Program-made: the position numbers and the translations under genes
Notes under the pieces: generated by a model
The model's input: only the letters and a program-made list of their open reading frames with translations
The model's database searches: none
Told to the model about the DNA's origin: nothing
Origin: Saccharothrix australiensis
GTDB taxonomy: Bacteria > Actinomycetota > Actinomycetes > Mycobacteriales > Pseudonocardiaceae
DNA length: 64,000 nucleotides
Direction: 5' to 3'
NCBI RefSeq assembly: GCF_003634935.1
Contig: NZ_RBXO01000001.1
Coordinates: forward strand, 3,063,501-3,127,500
In this document: piece after piece, positions 8,813 through 16,621 of the stretch
How positions within the stretch are numbered: position 1 is the stretch's first letter
Layout of the letters: each line of letters begins with the position of its first letter

Positions 8813-9469
8813 TCAGGGCTTGCGCATCAACAGGTGGGCCTGCTGGAACCGCTCGCCCTCGCGGGGCTCCCGCAGCAACCGGGCGACCTCGGCGAACCCG
8901 GCCCGGCGCAACAGGTCCGCGAGGGCGTCGGGCGACCACCGGTAGGCGAGCGCGACCTTGTGGTCGAACTCCTGCGGCAGCGGGTCGTCGCCGGCGAAGA
9001 ACCCGAGCAGCAGGTGCCCGCCCGGTGCCAGCACCCGCTGGAACTCGGCGAACACCGCCGGCAGCCGCGCCGGAGGCGTGTGGATGACGGAGTAGAGCGC
9101 GAGGACGCCGCCGAGCGTTCCGTCGGCGAGGTCGAGGTCGGTCATCGACCCTTCGTCGAACCGCAGTTCCGGATGGGCTCGGCGGGCCAGGGCGACCATC
9201 TCGGAGGACAGGTCGATGCCGAAGGTGGTCGGCCCGAGGGCGTGCACGTGCGCCGTGACGTGGCCGGGTCCGCACCCGATGTCGGCGACCGGTCCGGCGT
9301 CGTGGGCCTGCACGAGTTCGGCGAACGCGGCCAGCAGCGCCCGCTCCATCGGCAAGGAGTCGAGCACGTCGCTGAAGAGCTCGGCGTAGAGGGGGGCGAC
9401 GGCGTCGTAGGCCGTCTTGGTGTCGTGCAGGGCGGACGGTCGGTTCACGGTGAAAACCCTATCCCGCAC
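8813..9469 (-). CDS. Class I SAM-dependent methyltransferase
   Basis: A 218-residue protein with the Rossmann-fold methyltransferase order: motif I VADIGCGPGHVTAHV (SAM-binding glycine loop), the acidic GIDLSSEMVALARR after it, motif II-like GGVLALYSVIHT and motif III VLAPGGHLLLGFF. The opening TKTAYDAVAPLYAELF is common among UbiE/YcgJ-type enzymes acting on small molecules. The substrate cannot be read from sequence. Start is GTG 9469 or GTG 9448 (VNRPSALHD); neither has a strong ribosome binding site. It stands alone. Confidence 0.85.
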   Translation of the reverse strand: MRDRVFTVNRPSALHDTKTAYDAVAPLYAELFSDVLDSLPMERALLAAFAELVQAHDAGPVADIGCGPGHVTAHVHALGPTTFGIDLSSEMVALARRAHPELRFDEGSMTDLDLADGTLGGVLALYSVIHTPPARLPAVFAEFQRVLAPGGHLLLGFFAGDDPLPQEFDHKVALAYRWSPDALADLLRRAGFAEVARLLREPREGERFQQAHLLMRKP

Positions 9470-9559
9470 CGGTTCCGCGCCGCCCTTCGACGGTGCCGCC
9501 CGTGTGGGGTTCGCCCGCGCCGAGGCTTGCCCGCGTGGAGGCTTGCCCCCCGCCGGGGG

Positions 9560-9722
9560 CCAGGCGGTGTCGCCGCCGTTGTTGAGAAGGCCCGCATCGC
9601 GCTGTCGTCCGGGTTCACCAGCAGGTAGTCGTCGCGCCGGTCGCCGTTGACGTCGGCGGAGGTGATCTCGAAGCCGGTCGCGCCGACGCCGGAGGCGATG
9701 CGGCGCGGCCTCGGGAGCGGTT
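9560..9722 (-). pseudogene. FG-GAP / VCBS repeat protein remnant
   Basis: Read leftward, this stretch encodes IASGVGATGFEITSADVNGD followed by DDYLLVNPDDSA, the calcium-binding FG-GAP repeat common in secreted actinobacterial proteins (DxNGDxxxD). Near 9588 the frame breaks: the expected next segment LNNGGDTAW continues one frame over, consistent with a 1-base deletion. No start codon or signal peptide is attached. I interpret it as the decayed end of a surface or secreted protein gene. Repeat identification is by eye. Confidence 0.55.
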
Positions 9723-9814
9723 CGGAGGACCTGGTCGATCAGGCCACCGAGCCGGGCAGGCGCGCCGCGAGGATCGGCGTCCGTCGATCCTCGCGACGCG
9801 GCGACCTGCGGTTG

Positions 9815-10927
9815 TCATCGAGAGTCGGGGCGCACCACCAGGTCCAGTGCTCGGAGGACCGTGTCGAGGGCGTCCGGCGCGGTGCTGAAGACCGCGAGTT
9901 CGAACGACGGGTACTTGCGCACCAGTTCGTCGCTGTCACCGGGGAGCAGTTCGGCGAGTACCGGGTTGCCTCGCAGTTCGGTGAGGACGTCGACGGCCAG
10001 TGCCGTGTCCATGTCCTGGACGGACCTGAGGTTGATGGTCAGCTCCGGGCGTTCGGCCGAGATGTACAGCGACACCAGGGAACGCCGCTTGCCGTCGACC
10101 GGGTAGTAGAGGCCCGCCGACGGGTACGCGCCCGCGCCGCCCTTGACGTGCGCGCCGCGTTCGTCGGCGTGGGCCAGCAGACGTCGCCCCGCCGCTCGGA
10201 CGTCGGGATCGGCGATCGCCTCGACGGCGGCGTCGACCTCCGGCCTGGTCCACGCCCGCTTCGTCAGCGCGGGCCGGACGGGCGGTGGGCCGACGACGGC
10301 CGAGATCGCGACGGCAAGCTGCTCCAGCCAGTCGATGGTCTCGGTGGCCTCGTGGTCCTGGATCGGCCTGCGCTCACCGGTCTCCTGGTCGCGGTCGGTG
10401 GCGTGGGCGATCTTGTTCCGCCGGTCCATGATCCGGCTGATCCGCTCCCGCACCGTCTGGTGCGACCACGTGGTGCCGTCGTCCTGGCTGAGGCGTTTCG
10501 CCACGCCGTCCCACAGCGCCACGTCGCTGACGTAGCCGAACGCTTCCTTGATCTTCTCCGGGTTCTGGAAGGACGTGTAGCCGAACAACGACCGCAGGTG
10601 GTCCCGGAACTTCTCCTCCAGTGAACCGGAGTGGTGCAGCACCTCTTCCAGCAGGCTCATCGGGACCTCGATGCGCAGGAACCGCCTCGGCCGCGGCTCG
10701 GAGACCTGGAGCGCGAGCCCCAACGCGCGGTCGTACAGCTCGCTCTTCACCCAGTGGTCCAGCGCCGACACCGCCTGCACCCACGCTGACCGGTACAGGT
10801 CGGTGACGTCGAACGCCCCTACCCGTAACCGTTCCAGGTGCTGTCCACCCCGCACCAATCCGCGTGCGTAGTCCATGTTCGCGCGCAACACGCGCAGAGC
10901 TTCCGTCTCCACCACATCATCGGGCAC
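9815..10927 (-). CDS. HEPN-motif protein of unknown function (possible RNase-type defence gene)
   Basis: About 370 residues. Near residues 170-175 there is RRNKIAH in a helical context (ERISRIMDRRNKIAH), matching the R-x4-H motif of HEPN domains, many of which are metal-independent RNases in toxin-antitoxin and abortive-infection systems. The preceding ~170 residues are helical (DLYRSAWVQAVSALDHWVK), as in RiboL-PSP/MAE_28990-type HEPN proteins. The C-terminal ~150 residues are mixed alpha/beta and unrecognised. The frame is open to GTG 10963, but that codon lies inside a perfect hairpin that ends the upstream gene, so GTG 10927 or 10915 is more likely. No obvious antitoxin is adjacent. The fold assignment is inference from the motif and helical context. 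Confidence 0.65.
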   Translation of the reverse strand: MPDDVVETEALRVLRANMDYARGLVRGGQHLERLRVGAFDVTDLYRSAWVQAVSALDHWVKSELYDRALGLALQVSEPRPRRFLRIEVPMSLLEEVLHHSGSLEEKFRDHLRSLFGYTSFQNPEKIKEAFGYVSDVALWDGVAKRLSQDDGTTWSHQTVRERISRIMDRRNKIAHATDRDQETGERRPIQDHEATETIDWLEQLAVAISAVVGPPPVRPALTKRAWTRPEVDAAVEAIADPDVRAAGRRLLAHADERGAHVKGGAGAYPSAGLYYPVDGKRRSLVSLYISAERPELTINLRSVQDMDTALAVDVLTELRGNPVLAELLPGDSDELVRKYPSFELAVFSTAPDALDTVLRALDLVVRPDSR

Positions 10928-10951
10928 GGGCGTCGAGTATGCCGTGCCACG

Positions 10952-10990
10952 CGGACGGCCCACACGCGCGATCGCGATGTGGGCCGTCCG
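10952..10990 (-). terminator. Hairpin after the metallophosphoesterase gene
   Basis: A perfect 13-bp stem: CGGACGGCCCACA at 10952-10964 pairs with 10978-10990, with a 13-base loop. For leftward transcription it lies 30 bases past the phosphoesterase stop. It overlaps the most upstream possible start of the HEPN gene and so argues for a later start there. Confidence 0.75.
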
Positions 10991-11020
10991 GGTGGGGGAG
11001 AGGACGCGTGGTCCGGCGGG

Positions 11021-12034
11021 TCAGAGGCTGTCGCGCAGCGGCACGGTGATCTGCTTCAGCCACGTGCCGGTGGTGAAGTCGCGTGCCTTGATCACCACGG
11101 CGCGGTGGTACACCTCGACCTGGAGGCCCTGGTTGAAGCTGCCGCCCAGGGAGACCTCGCCGCCCTTGCCGTCGTCCACCCAGCCGGTCTGCACGGCCCC
11201 GGTGTTGACCACGGTGAAGCCTTCGAGGTTGCCGCTGCCCGGCACGACCCGTCGGGTCACCCAGTCGGACAGGTTGAGGTCCCAGTGGGTGTGCCCGGAG
11301 AACAGGAACACGTCCCGGTACCTGCCGAGCACCGAGAGCAGCCGGTCGGCCTGGAGGTAGTCGCTCAGGTAGAGCTTGTTGCGGGTGCCGGACACGGTGT
11401 TCGGCAGCGGGTGGTGGGTCAGCACCATCACCGGCTTGCGCCACCGGTCCCAGTGCGCCAGCCGCCGCTCCAGCCAGGTGAACTGCTGGTCGCTGAGCCA
11501 CACCTCGTCCCACAGCTTCGGGTCGTGGTACTTGGCGTAGCGCTCGGTGCCCAGGCACAGCACCGGCACGCCGCCGAAGGAGGTCTCCGAGTAGACCGTG
11601 TTGCGCCCGGCGAAGTTGTAGAAGCTGCGGAACAGCGAGTCCTCGGTGGTGCCGTTGGGCCAGGTCTCCTGGGCGAGGGTGTCCGGGTCCCGCCACTTCG
11701 GCACGTAGAACTCGTGGTTGCCGATGGCCCAGGCCACGTTCCTCGGGTGCGGGTGCTTGTCCAGCACCGATCGCACCTGGGCGTACTCGAAGTCGTAGCC
11801 GCGCGGGGTGATGTCGCCGGCCACGCCCAACCCGGCGCCCTTGGGGTTGGTGGCGTGGATGTCGTCCAGGGCCTTGCCGAAGTCGGCCAGGTCGCCCTGG
11901 ATGTCGCTGATGATGTTGAACCGCACCGCCGAGCCGTGCGGGTCCCGGCCGGGCGTGGCGTCGGCCTCGACGCCCAGGGCGGCGGTCGTGGCCAACGCGC
12001 CACCCGTGGCCAGCATGAACGACCTGCGATCCAT
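11021..12034 (-). CDS. Tat-exported calcineurin-like metallophosphoesterase
   Basis: A 337-residue protein. The N-terminus MDRRSFMLATGGALATTAAL is a twin-arginine signal, so it is exported folded. The calcineurin-like metal-site order is present: SDIQGD (44-48), AGDI, GNHEF, THHPLP and SGHTHW. The first motif is normally DxH; here it reads DIQ (D44, Q46), so one metal-ligand His is replaced by Gln. It is otherwise complete and of normal length. Members hydrolyse phosphodiesters or phosphomonoesters outside the membrane, for example during phosphate scavenging. No phosphate regulon genes are adjacent, so the substrate is unknown. The start at 12034 fits the signal peptide. Confidence 0.87.
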   Translation of the reverse strand: MDRRSFMLATGGALATTAALGVEADATPGRDPHGSAVRFNIISDIQGDLADFGKALDDIHATNPKGAGLGVAGDITPRGYDFEYAQVRSVLDKHPHPRNVAWAIGNHEFYVPKWRDPDTLAQETWPNGTTEDSLFRSFYNFAGRNTVYSETSFGGVPVLCLGTERYAKYHDPKLWDEVWLSDQQFTWLERRLAHWDRWRKPVMVLTHHPLPNTVSGTRNKLYLSDYLQADRLLSVLGRYRDVFLFSGHTHWDLNLSDWVTRRVVPGSGNLEGFTVVNTGAVQTGWVDDGKGGEVSLGGSFNQGLQVEVYHRAVVIKARDFTTGTWLKQITVPLRDSL

Positions 12035-12182
12035 CGGACACCCACATTCGAGTACACCAGTGCGAACGGGGCGAAGGTAGGACGTGCCGGGTGATCACGG
12101 GTGACGCGGCGTCGGCCTCGGTGTGTACGCGAAGGTAACTTCAGGTTTTTGCCGGGGTCCGACGCCGCTCGTGATCACCTGG

Positions 12183-12608
12183 TCACGCGTCGCCGCCCGC
12201 GTCGTCACGGGTCAGCACCTCCAGTGCGTGGCGTGCCGATTCGATCACCCCCGCCCACCCCGCCAGGCTCAGGTAGCGCTCGTCGGACAGCCCGGTCCCG
12301 TGCACGTCGAACAGCGCCTCCAGCGACGCCTTCAAGGCCCGCAGCGCCTGCGCCTCCGCCTCGCCGCGAAGGATCTGCCCGATCGTCGAGGACGGGTCGT
12401 CGAACACCGGGGTGTCGTCGTAGAGGACGTGGATGTTGTGCGACAACTCGTCGTAGTACTCCGGGTGCGGCAGTTCGCGCCGCACCCAGACCCGTTGCTG
12501 GTACTCCGGGTCGGACAGCGCCCGAACCGCCTCGACGACTTCCGCGCGCATCTCCGGGTACCGGACTCTCGCCGTGGCGCGTTCCGCGCCGGCACCGTGA
12601 TCGTTCAC
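12183..12608 (-). CDS. SCO4402-family protein
   Basis: About 141 residues. I recognise the SCO4402 family of actinobacteria from RYPEMRAEVVEAVRALSDPE, followed by YQQRVWVRRE and then NIHVLYDDTPVFDDP. The domain has no established function. The start is GTG 12608, which overlaps the stop of the upstream small gene in a GTGA overlap, so the two are probably co-translated. No catalytic motif or membrane segment is seen. Confidence 0.75.
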   Translation of the reverse strand: MNDHGAGAERATARVRYPEMRAEVVEAVRALSDPEYQQRVWVRRELPHPEYYDELSHNIHVLYDDTPVFDDPSSTIGQILRGEAEAQALRALKASLEALFDVHGTGLSDERYLSLAGWAGVIESARHALEVLTRDDAGGDA

Positions 12609-12862
12609 CGAGTGGGCCCGATCACGCTGCCACCGACGAGCGCGCCGATGCGGCGCAGTGGCCGCTCGTCGGCGAGCAGTTCCCGGAACAGGTCCCGCAG
12701 CGCTTGGGCGGCGGGGTCGTGCCCGCGCCGCAGCGCCACCTGGGCGCGGGTCCCGATCACCGGGCCGACCGCGCCGGCGTGCGGCACGGGCTCCGGCGCG
12801 TCCGGCATGTTCTTCTGGACGTCGATCAACACCAGCGCGGTACCCACCCGGCCATTCAACAC
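12605..12862 (-). CDS. Short isochorismatase-like N-terminal fragment, coupled to the SCO4402 gene
   Basis: Eighty-five residues. The opening VGTALVLIDVQKNMPD plus EPVPHAGAVGPVIGT matches the first strand and helix of isochorismatase-family hydrolases (VLIDVQ, with the catalytic Asp). After ~40 residues the similarity stops and the rest of the ~180-residue enzyme, including its Lys and Cys catalytic residues, is missing. It is therefore a truncated gene or a small derived protein. Its stop overlaps the start of the next gene by 4 bases, so translation through it may still matter for expression. Start could be ATG 12862 or GTG 12844. Confidence 0.5.
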   Translation of the reverse strand: MLNGRVGTALVLIDVQKNMPDAPEPVPHAGAVGPVIGTRAQVALRRGHDPAAQALRDLFRELLADERPLRRIGALVGGSVIGPTR

Positions 12863-12999
12863 GAGGCCGGTCCGGCCGAGGTGCTGATCGGGCGGACGGA
12901 CCGCCGCGACCGAGCCCGGTGCGCACTCGCGGTGTCCGGTAGCGTCACTCCCCGTGCTCGGACGGGCCGTCCCGTCCCGGACCGCCGGTCACGGGCTTG

Positions 13000-13020
13000 A
13001 CCTTGACACTGTGACAAGGT
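13000..13020 (+). promoter_or_regulatory. MerR-type operator/promoter of the HEAT-MerR operon
   Basis: A 21-bp imperfect inverted repeat, ACCTTGACAC (13000-13009), centre T, GTGACAAGGT (13011-13020). It begins inside TTGACC, a good -35 element at 12997-13002. Its position and symmetry resemble operators that MerR regulators bind in long-spacer promoters. It abuts the start of the HEAT gene, whose downstream partner encodes a MerR protein, so autoregulation is likely. I see no clear -10 element. Confidence 0.6.
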
Positions 13021-13771
13021 GTCCACTGGGCCGCGGGAGGTGGTTTCGATCAACACGACAAACGGAACCCCGCAGAACGCCCGCCTGGCGGACGCCCTGG
13101 GCGCCGAGGCCGCGTCGGTCCGGCTCCAGGCGGCCCTGGCGGTCGGTTCGAACCCCGACGTCGGCCTGCTGGAGGCGCTGGTCGGGCGGTGCGCGGTCGA
13201 GCCGGACTTCTTCGTGCGGGACATGCTGTCCTGGGCGCTGACCCGCCTGCCGTCGGAGGTCACCCTGCCCCGGCTCCGCAGGGAGCTGGACTCCGAGCGC
13301 GCCCAAGCCCGCAGCCAGGCGTTGCACACGCTGTCCAAGATCGGCGACAAGAGCGCGTGGGCGTGGATCACGCGCCCCATGCTGCGCGACGCCGACGACG
13401 AGGTCGCGCGGACCGCGTGGCGCGTCGCGGTCGCCCTCGTGCCCGAGGGCGAGGAGGCGGGCCTGGCCGACGAACTGGTCGGGCAGCTCGGTCGCGGCGG
13501 CCGGTCCGTGCGGCTGAGCCTGAGCCGCGCCCTCGTCGACCTCGGCGACGTCATCCTGCCCGCGCTGGAGAAGGCCGCGGCGAATCCCGACCCGGCGGTC
13601 GCCGGGCACGCCCGCGCCACCGGGTTCCTGCTCAAGAACCCGGAGGCCGGTTTCGACGCGGCCGTCGAAGAGGCCAAGCGGGTCGTCGCGCTCGGTCCGG
13701 AACGGGCCGCCGCCGCCGCTGCCGCCGCCGCGTCGGAAGCCGTCCAGGCCGGGGAGGGCTCGGCTTGCTGA
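13019..13771 (+). CDS. HEAT-repeat protein
   Basis: A 250-residue protein composed of about five helical HEAT/PBS-lyase-like repeats (ASVRLQAALAVGSNPD, DFFVRDMLSWALTRLP, EVARTAWRVAVALVP). Such solenoids usually bind proteins or nucleic acid. No catalytic motif or membrane segment is present. It overlaps the next gene, a MerR-HEAT fusion, by 7 bases, and its promoter carries a MerR-like operator, so the two form one unit. The frame opens at GTG 13019, which falls at the end of the operator; GTG 13040 is an alternative. A good GGGAGG lies at 13034-13039, but no normal start codon follows at ideal spacing, so the start is uncertain. Confidence 0.8.
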   Translation: MSTGPREVVSINTTNGTPQNARLADALGAEAASVRLQAALAVGSNPDVGLLEALVGRCAVEPDFFVRDMLSWALTRLPSEVTLPRLRRELDSERAQARSQALHTLSKIGDKSAWAWITRPMLRDADDEVARTAWRVAVALVPEGEEAGLADELVGQLGRGGRSVRLSLSRALVDLGDVILPALEKAAANPDPAVAGHARATGFLLKNPEAGFDAAVEEAKRVVALGPERAAAAAAAAASEAVQAGEGSAC

Positions 13772-14793
13772 TCGGCGACGTGGCCCGCCAGTCGGGCGTG
13801 AGCGCCCGGATGCTCCGGTACTACGACGCCCTCGGGCTGGTGCGGCCGACCTGCCGCACCGTCGGCGGTTACCGCGAGTACTCCGCCGAGGACGTCCGCA
13901 GGATCTTCCACGTGGAGAGCCTGCGGTCCCTCGGGCTCTCGCTCAAGCAGGTCGCGCGTGCGCTGGACGACCCCGACTTCGCGCCGTCCACCCTGGTCGG
14001 CGAACTCATCCGGTGGGCGGAGGACCGCCTGGCGCGGGAGCAGGAACTGCTCGAACGGCTCCGCGCGATCGACGCGTCCGCGCCCACCGGCTGGCAGGGC
14101 GTCCTGCGCATCGTCGAACTCATGCAGGGGCTCGACTCGACCAGTGCCGCGCGCAGGCAGCAGGCCGTGCTGACCCGGCCGGAGGGCGTGCCCGCGTCCG
14201 GTGAACTGCTGGCCGGTGCGGCCCTGGCCGAGTCCGACCCCCACGTCGCGGGCGCGCTGCGGTGGGCGCTCGCCCGATCGGGCAGCGAGGGCGTGGCGAC
14301 GCTGGCCGAGGGCGTGCGGTCGGAGGACGCGGAAGTCCGGCTGCGGGCGGTGCTGGCGATCGCGGAGATCCCGGATGCGCCGGGGGCGACCGAGGTGCTC
14401 GCGGACGCGCTCGACGACCCGGACGCGACGGTGCGCGGGCAGGCCGCCCTGGCGTTGGGCAGCCGCGGTGTGGCCGCGGCGGTGCCGACGTTGGTCGGCA
14501 TGGTGGTCGAGGGCGTCAACGACGTCGACGCGGCGGAGGTGCTGGGCACGCTGTCGCGGGACCCCGCCTGCGCGGACGAGATCCTGACCGCGTTGGTCGA
14601 CGGGCTCGCCGCGGCCACCGGGGACGCCGCGGCGCGGATACGCCTGGCCCAAGCCCTGGTCGAGCTGTCGGGGACTACGGGGCAGGAGGTGCTGCGCCGC
14701 CTGTCCCACGACGACGACCGGGCGGTGGCCCTCGTCGCCTGGGCCTTCGTCGAGGTTCTGGAGGATCGGTCGGCCGGCGGCGGGGACTCCTGA
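13765..14793 (+). CDS. MerR-family regulator fused to HEAT repeats
   Basis: A 342-residue protein. Residues 1-70 form a MerR winged helix: LIGDVARQSGVSARMLRYYD, then GGYREYSAEDVRRI. A dimerisation helix spans ~75-115 (WAEDRLAREQELLERLRAID). Residues ~130-340 are HEAT repeats (EDAEVRLRAVLAIAEIPDAP, DATVRGQAALALGSRG) like those of the preceding gene. Effector domains of this kind imply a protein partner rather than a metal or drug ligand. Translation begins at TTG 13765, which has GGGGAGGG 6 bases upstream and overlaps the previous stop. Both genes probably arose from one HEAT module. Confidence 0.88.
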   Translation: MLIGDVARQSGVSARMLRYYDALGLVRPTCRTVGGYREYSAEDVRRIFHVESLRSLGLSLKQVARALDDPDFAPSTLVGELIRWAEDRLAREQELLERLRAIDASAPTGWQGVLRIVELMQGLDSTSAARRQQAVLTRPEGVPASGELLAGAALAESDPHVAGALRWALARSGSEGVATLAEGVRSEDAEVRLRAVLAIAEIPDAPGATEVLADALDDPDATVRGQAALALGSRGVAAAVPTLVGMVVEGVNDVDAAEVLGTLSRDPACADEILTALVDGLAAATGDAAARIRLAQALVELSGTTGQEVLRRLSHDDDRAVALVAWAFVEVLEDRSAGGGDS

Positions 14794-14879
14794 AGGCGCG
14801 CGACCAGGGGGCGCTGCTTTCGTCGGGGTGACAGGGCTTCGCCGTCGCATCGAAAACACAGTGCGGGACGGGAACACCC

Positions 14880-15506
14880 GTGGGGCACGATGGCGACGTG
14901 GAACCGACCGAACAGCAGCCCAAGCGCGAGGTACGCGCTCGGTACGACGATGACACCATCAGGGTGTACCAGGCATACCCACCGTCCATCGCGGACGGCG
15001 CTCCAGCGGCCGGCACGTTCGTGTCCCCGTTCAAGCGAGAGCGCATGACGTGGATCAAGCCCTCGTTCCTGTGGATGGCTTATCGCTGCGGTTACGCGGG
15101 CAAGTCCGGGCAGGAGCGGGTGCCGGCCGTCGACATCACGCGCGAGGGGTTCCACTGGGCCTTGGCGCACGCGGTGCTCAGCCGTTTCGTGCCCGCCGTG
15201 CACGGCGACCAGAAGGCGTGGGCCTCGGCGGCGCGGGAGTGCCCCGTGCGGGTGCAGTGGGACCCCGAGCGGGACCTGCGACACCGACCGCTCGACCACC
15301 GGGCCGTCCAGGTCGGTCTGGGCGGCGAGGCGGTGCGGCGCCACGTGGAGGAGTGGATCATTGCCATCACCGACGTCACCGACGTGATGCGCACCGTGGG
15401 AGGTCTGGTCGCGGCCGGCCGGGACGGGGAGGCGAACGACCTCCTGCCGGCGGAACGCCCGTATCAGCTGCCGGCGGACCTCGTCACCCGGCTGCGTGCC
15501 GGCTGA
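14880..15506 (+). CDS. DUF4291-family protein
   Basis: A 208-residue protein recognised as DUF4291 from ARYDDDTIRVYQAYPPSIAD, FVSPFKRERMTWIKPSFLWM (with the conserved RMTWIKPSF core) and the later PVRVQWDPERD and PLDHRAVQVGL. The family is widespread in bacteria and some fungi; I know of no settled biochemical function. No signal peptide or membrane helix. The frame begins at GTG 14880, but GTG 14898 (VEPTEQQ) is equally plausible. It is the last rightward gene before the leftward peptide operon. Confidence 0.83.
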   Translation: MGHDGDVEPTEQQPKREVRARYDDDTIRVYQAYPPSIADGAPAAGTFVSPFKRERMTWIKPSFLWMAYRCGYAGKSGQERVPAVDITREGFHWALAHAVLSRFVPAVHGDQKAWASAARECPVRVQWDPERDLRHRPLDHRAVQVGLGGEAVRRHVEEWIIAITDVTDVMRTVGGLVAAGRDGEANDLLPAERPYQLPADLVTRLRAG

Positions 15507-15604
15507 TCTCGCGCCGAGCCCGGTACCGCACCACGTCCGAGCCGCGCTCCGCCGCCCCTGCCACGAGTCGGGCCGAAGTCGGGCGTCCGGGTTCGGAAGG
15601 GCCG

Positions 15605-16621
15605 TCAGGTAAGCGTTTCTTCCAGTCGGGTGATCTCCTGGTTGACCGCGATCATCGTGCGCACCGTGGAGAACCCCAACTGGTGGTTGACCTGCTGCAT
15701 GTGCACGTTCTCCACACCCGTCCCGGTGTAGACGCGTTCCAGGTTCGGTCGGTCGGCGAGCAGCCAGCGCATCATCCGGGCTTTGACGGATCGGCCCAAC
15801 CCACGGCCCCGGTGCGCGGAAACCACCGCGGTGTCCCGTTGGAAGGCCCAGTTCGGGCGGTGGGGGTGCAGTTCGACCTCGGTGAAGCCCGCCACCACAC
15901 CGGTGGCCTCGTGCTGTGCTACGACGACGCGCAGCTCCACGTCCTGCTCGCGCATCTCCGCCTCACGCGCGCGCAAGTACTCGACGGTCCACTTCGGTGG
16001 CCTGACCGCGAGATCACCGATCGGAGCATCGTGGATCGCCTCGCGTGCGAGCACGTAGGACGCGGTGAGTTCCGCCGGCGCGGCGACGGACCACTGGCGC
16101 AGGCGGTAGCCGGGTGGCACCGGCACGGTCCACGCCGCGGCGTCCCGTTCGGCGACCAGCAGGAGTTGCAGGACCACCGTGTGCACGGTGCGGAAACCCA
16201 GCCCCGCCGCCCAGCGGTCGCCGGCGGAGCCCCGGGTGACCTGCCACCCCTCGACGACGGAACGCCCGCGGGCGCGCAGTTCGGGGAGCACCTCCCGCAG
16301 CAGGGCGGTCCCGATGCCACGCCCGCGGTACCGCGGGTGGACGACGATCTCGGCGAGGGCGGTCGTGGCGGCCGCACCGTCGGGGAAGTAGACGGTGGCC
16401 GAGCCCGCCAACGCCCCGTCGGTCCGGGCCACCCAGTACGCCACCGGACCGAAACCGGGGAACGGCGTGTTCAGCCGCCCCAGGCAGTCGTCGTAGCTCA
16501 ACCGGGGCTCGTCGGGCCGGTCGGTCTCCTGCCGGGCCAGCATGACGTCGTGGTAGCCGATGAGGTCCGCCTCCGTCGCCGCCCCCGGCGTGAACGGTGC
16601 GATCTCCACGCCCTCGGTCAT
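15605..16621 (-). CDS. Tandem GNAT acetyltransferase, last gene of the Sdp-like operon
   Basis: A 338-residue protein with two GNAT folds. The first has the acetyl-CoA loop RYRGRGIGTALLREVL near residue 95-110; the second has HRGRGLGRSVKARMM near residue 280. This double arrangement is common in actinobacteria, as in mycothiol synthase, though this is not recognisably MshD. Its ATG at 16621 overlaps the stop of the SdpB-like gene (ATGA), and a purine-rich GGGGGGAAGGG lies upstream, so it is translationally coupled to the toxin-maturation genes. By context it may acetylate the peptide or confer self-protection; that is inference. It could instead be a detoxifying enzyme that merely shares the operon. 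Confidence 0.87.
   Translation of the reverse strand: MTEGVEIAPFTPGAATEADLIGYHDVMLARQETDRPDEPRLSYDDCLGRLNTPFPGFGPVAYWVARTDGALAGSATVYFPDGAAATTALAEIVVHPRYRGRGIGTALLREVLPELRARGRSVVEGWQVTRGSAGDRWAAGLGFRTVHTVVLQLLLVAERDAAAWTVPVPPGYRLRQWSVAAPAELTASYVLAREAIHDAPIGDLAVRPPKWTVEYLRAREAEMREQDVELRVVVAQHEATGVVAGFTEVELHPHRPNWAFQRDTAVVSAHRGRGLGRSVKARMMRWLLADRPNLERVYTGTGVENVHMQQVNHQLGFSTVRTMIAVNQEITRLEETLT

Noticed and set aside
8665-9628. Rightward frames over the methyltransferase
   Set aside because: The leftward frame has all SAM-binding motifs; the rightward products are low-complexity.
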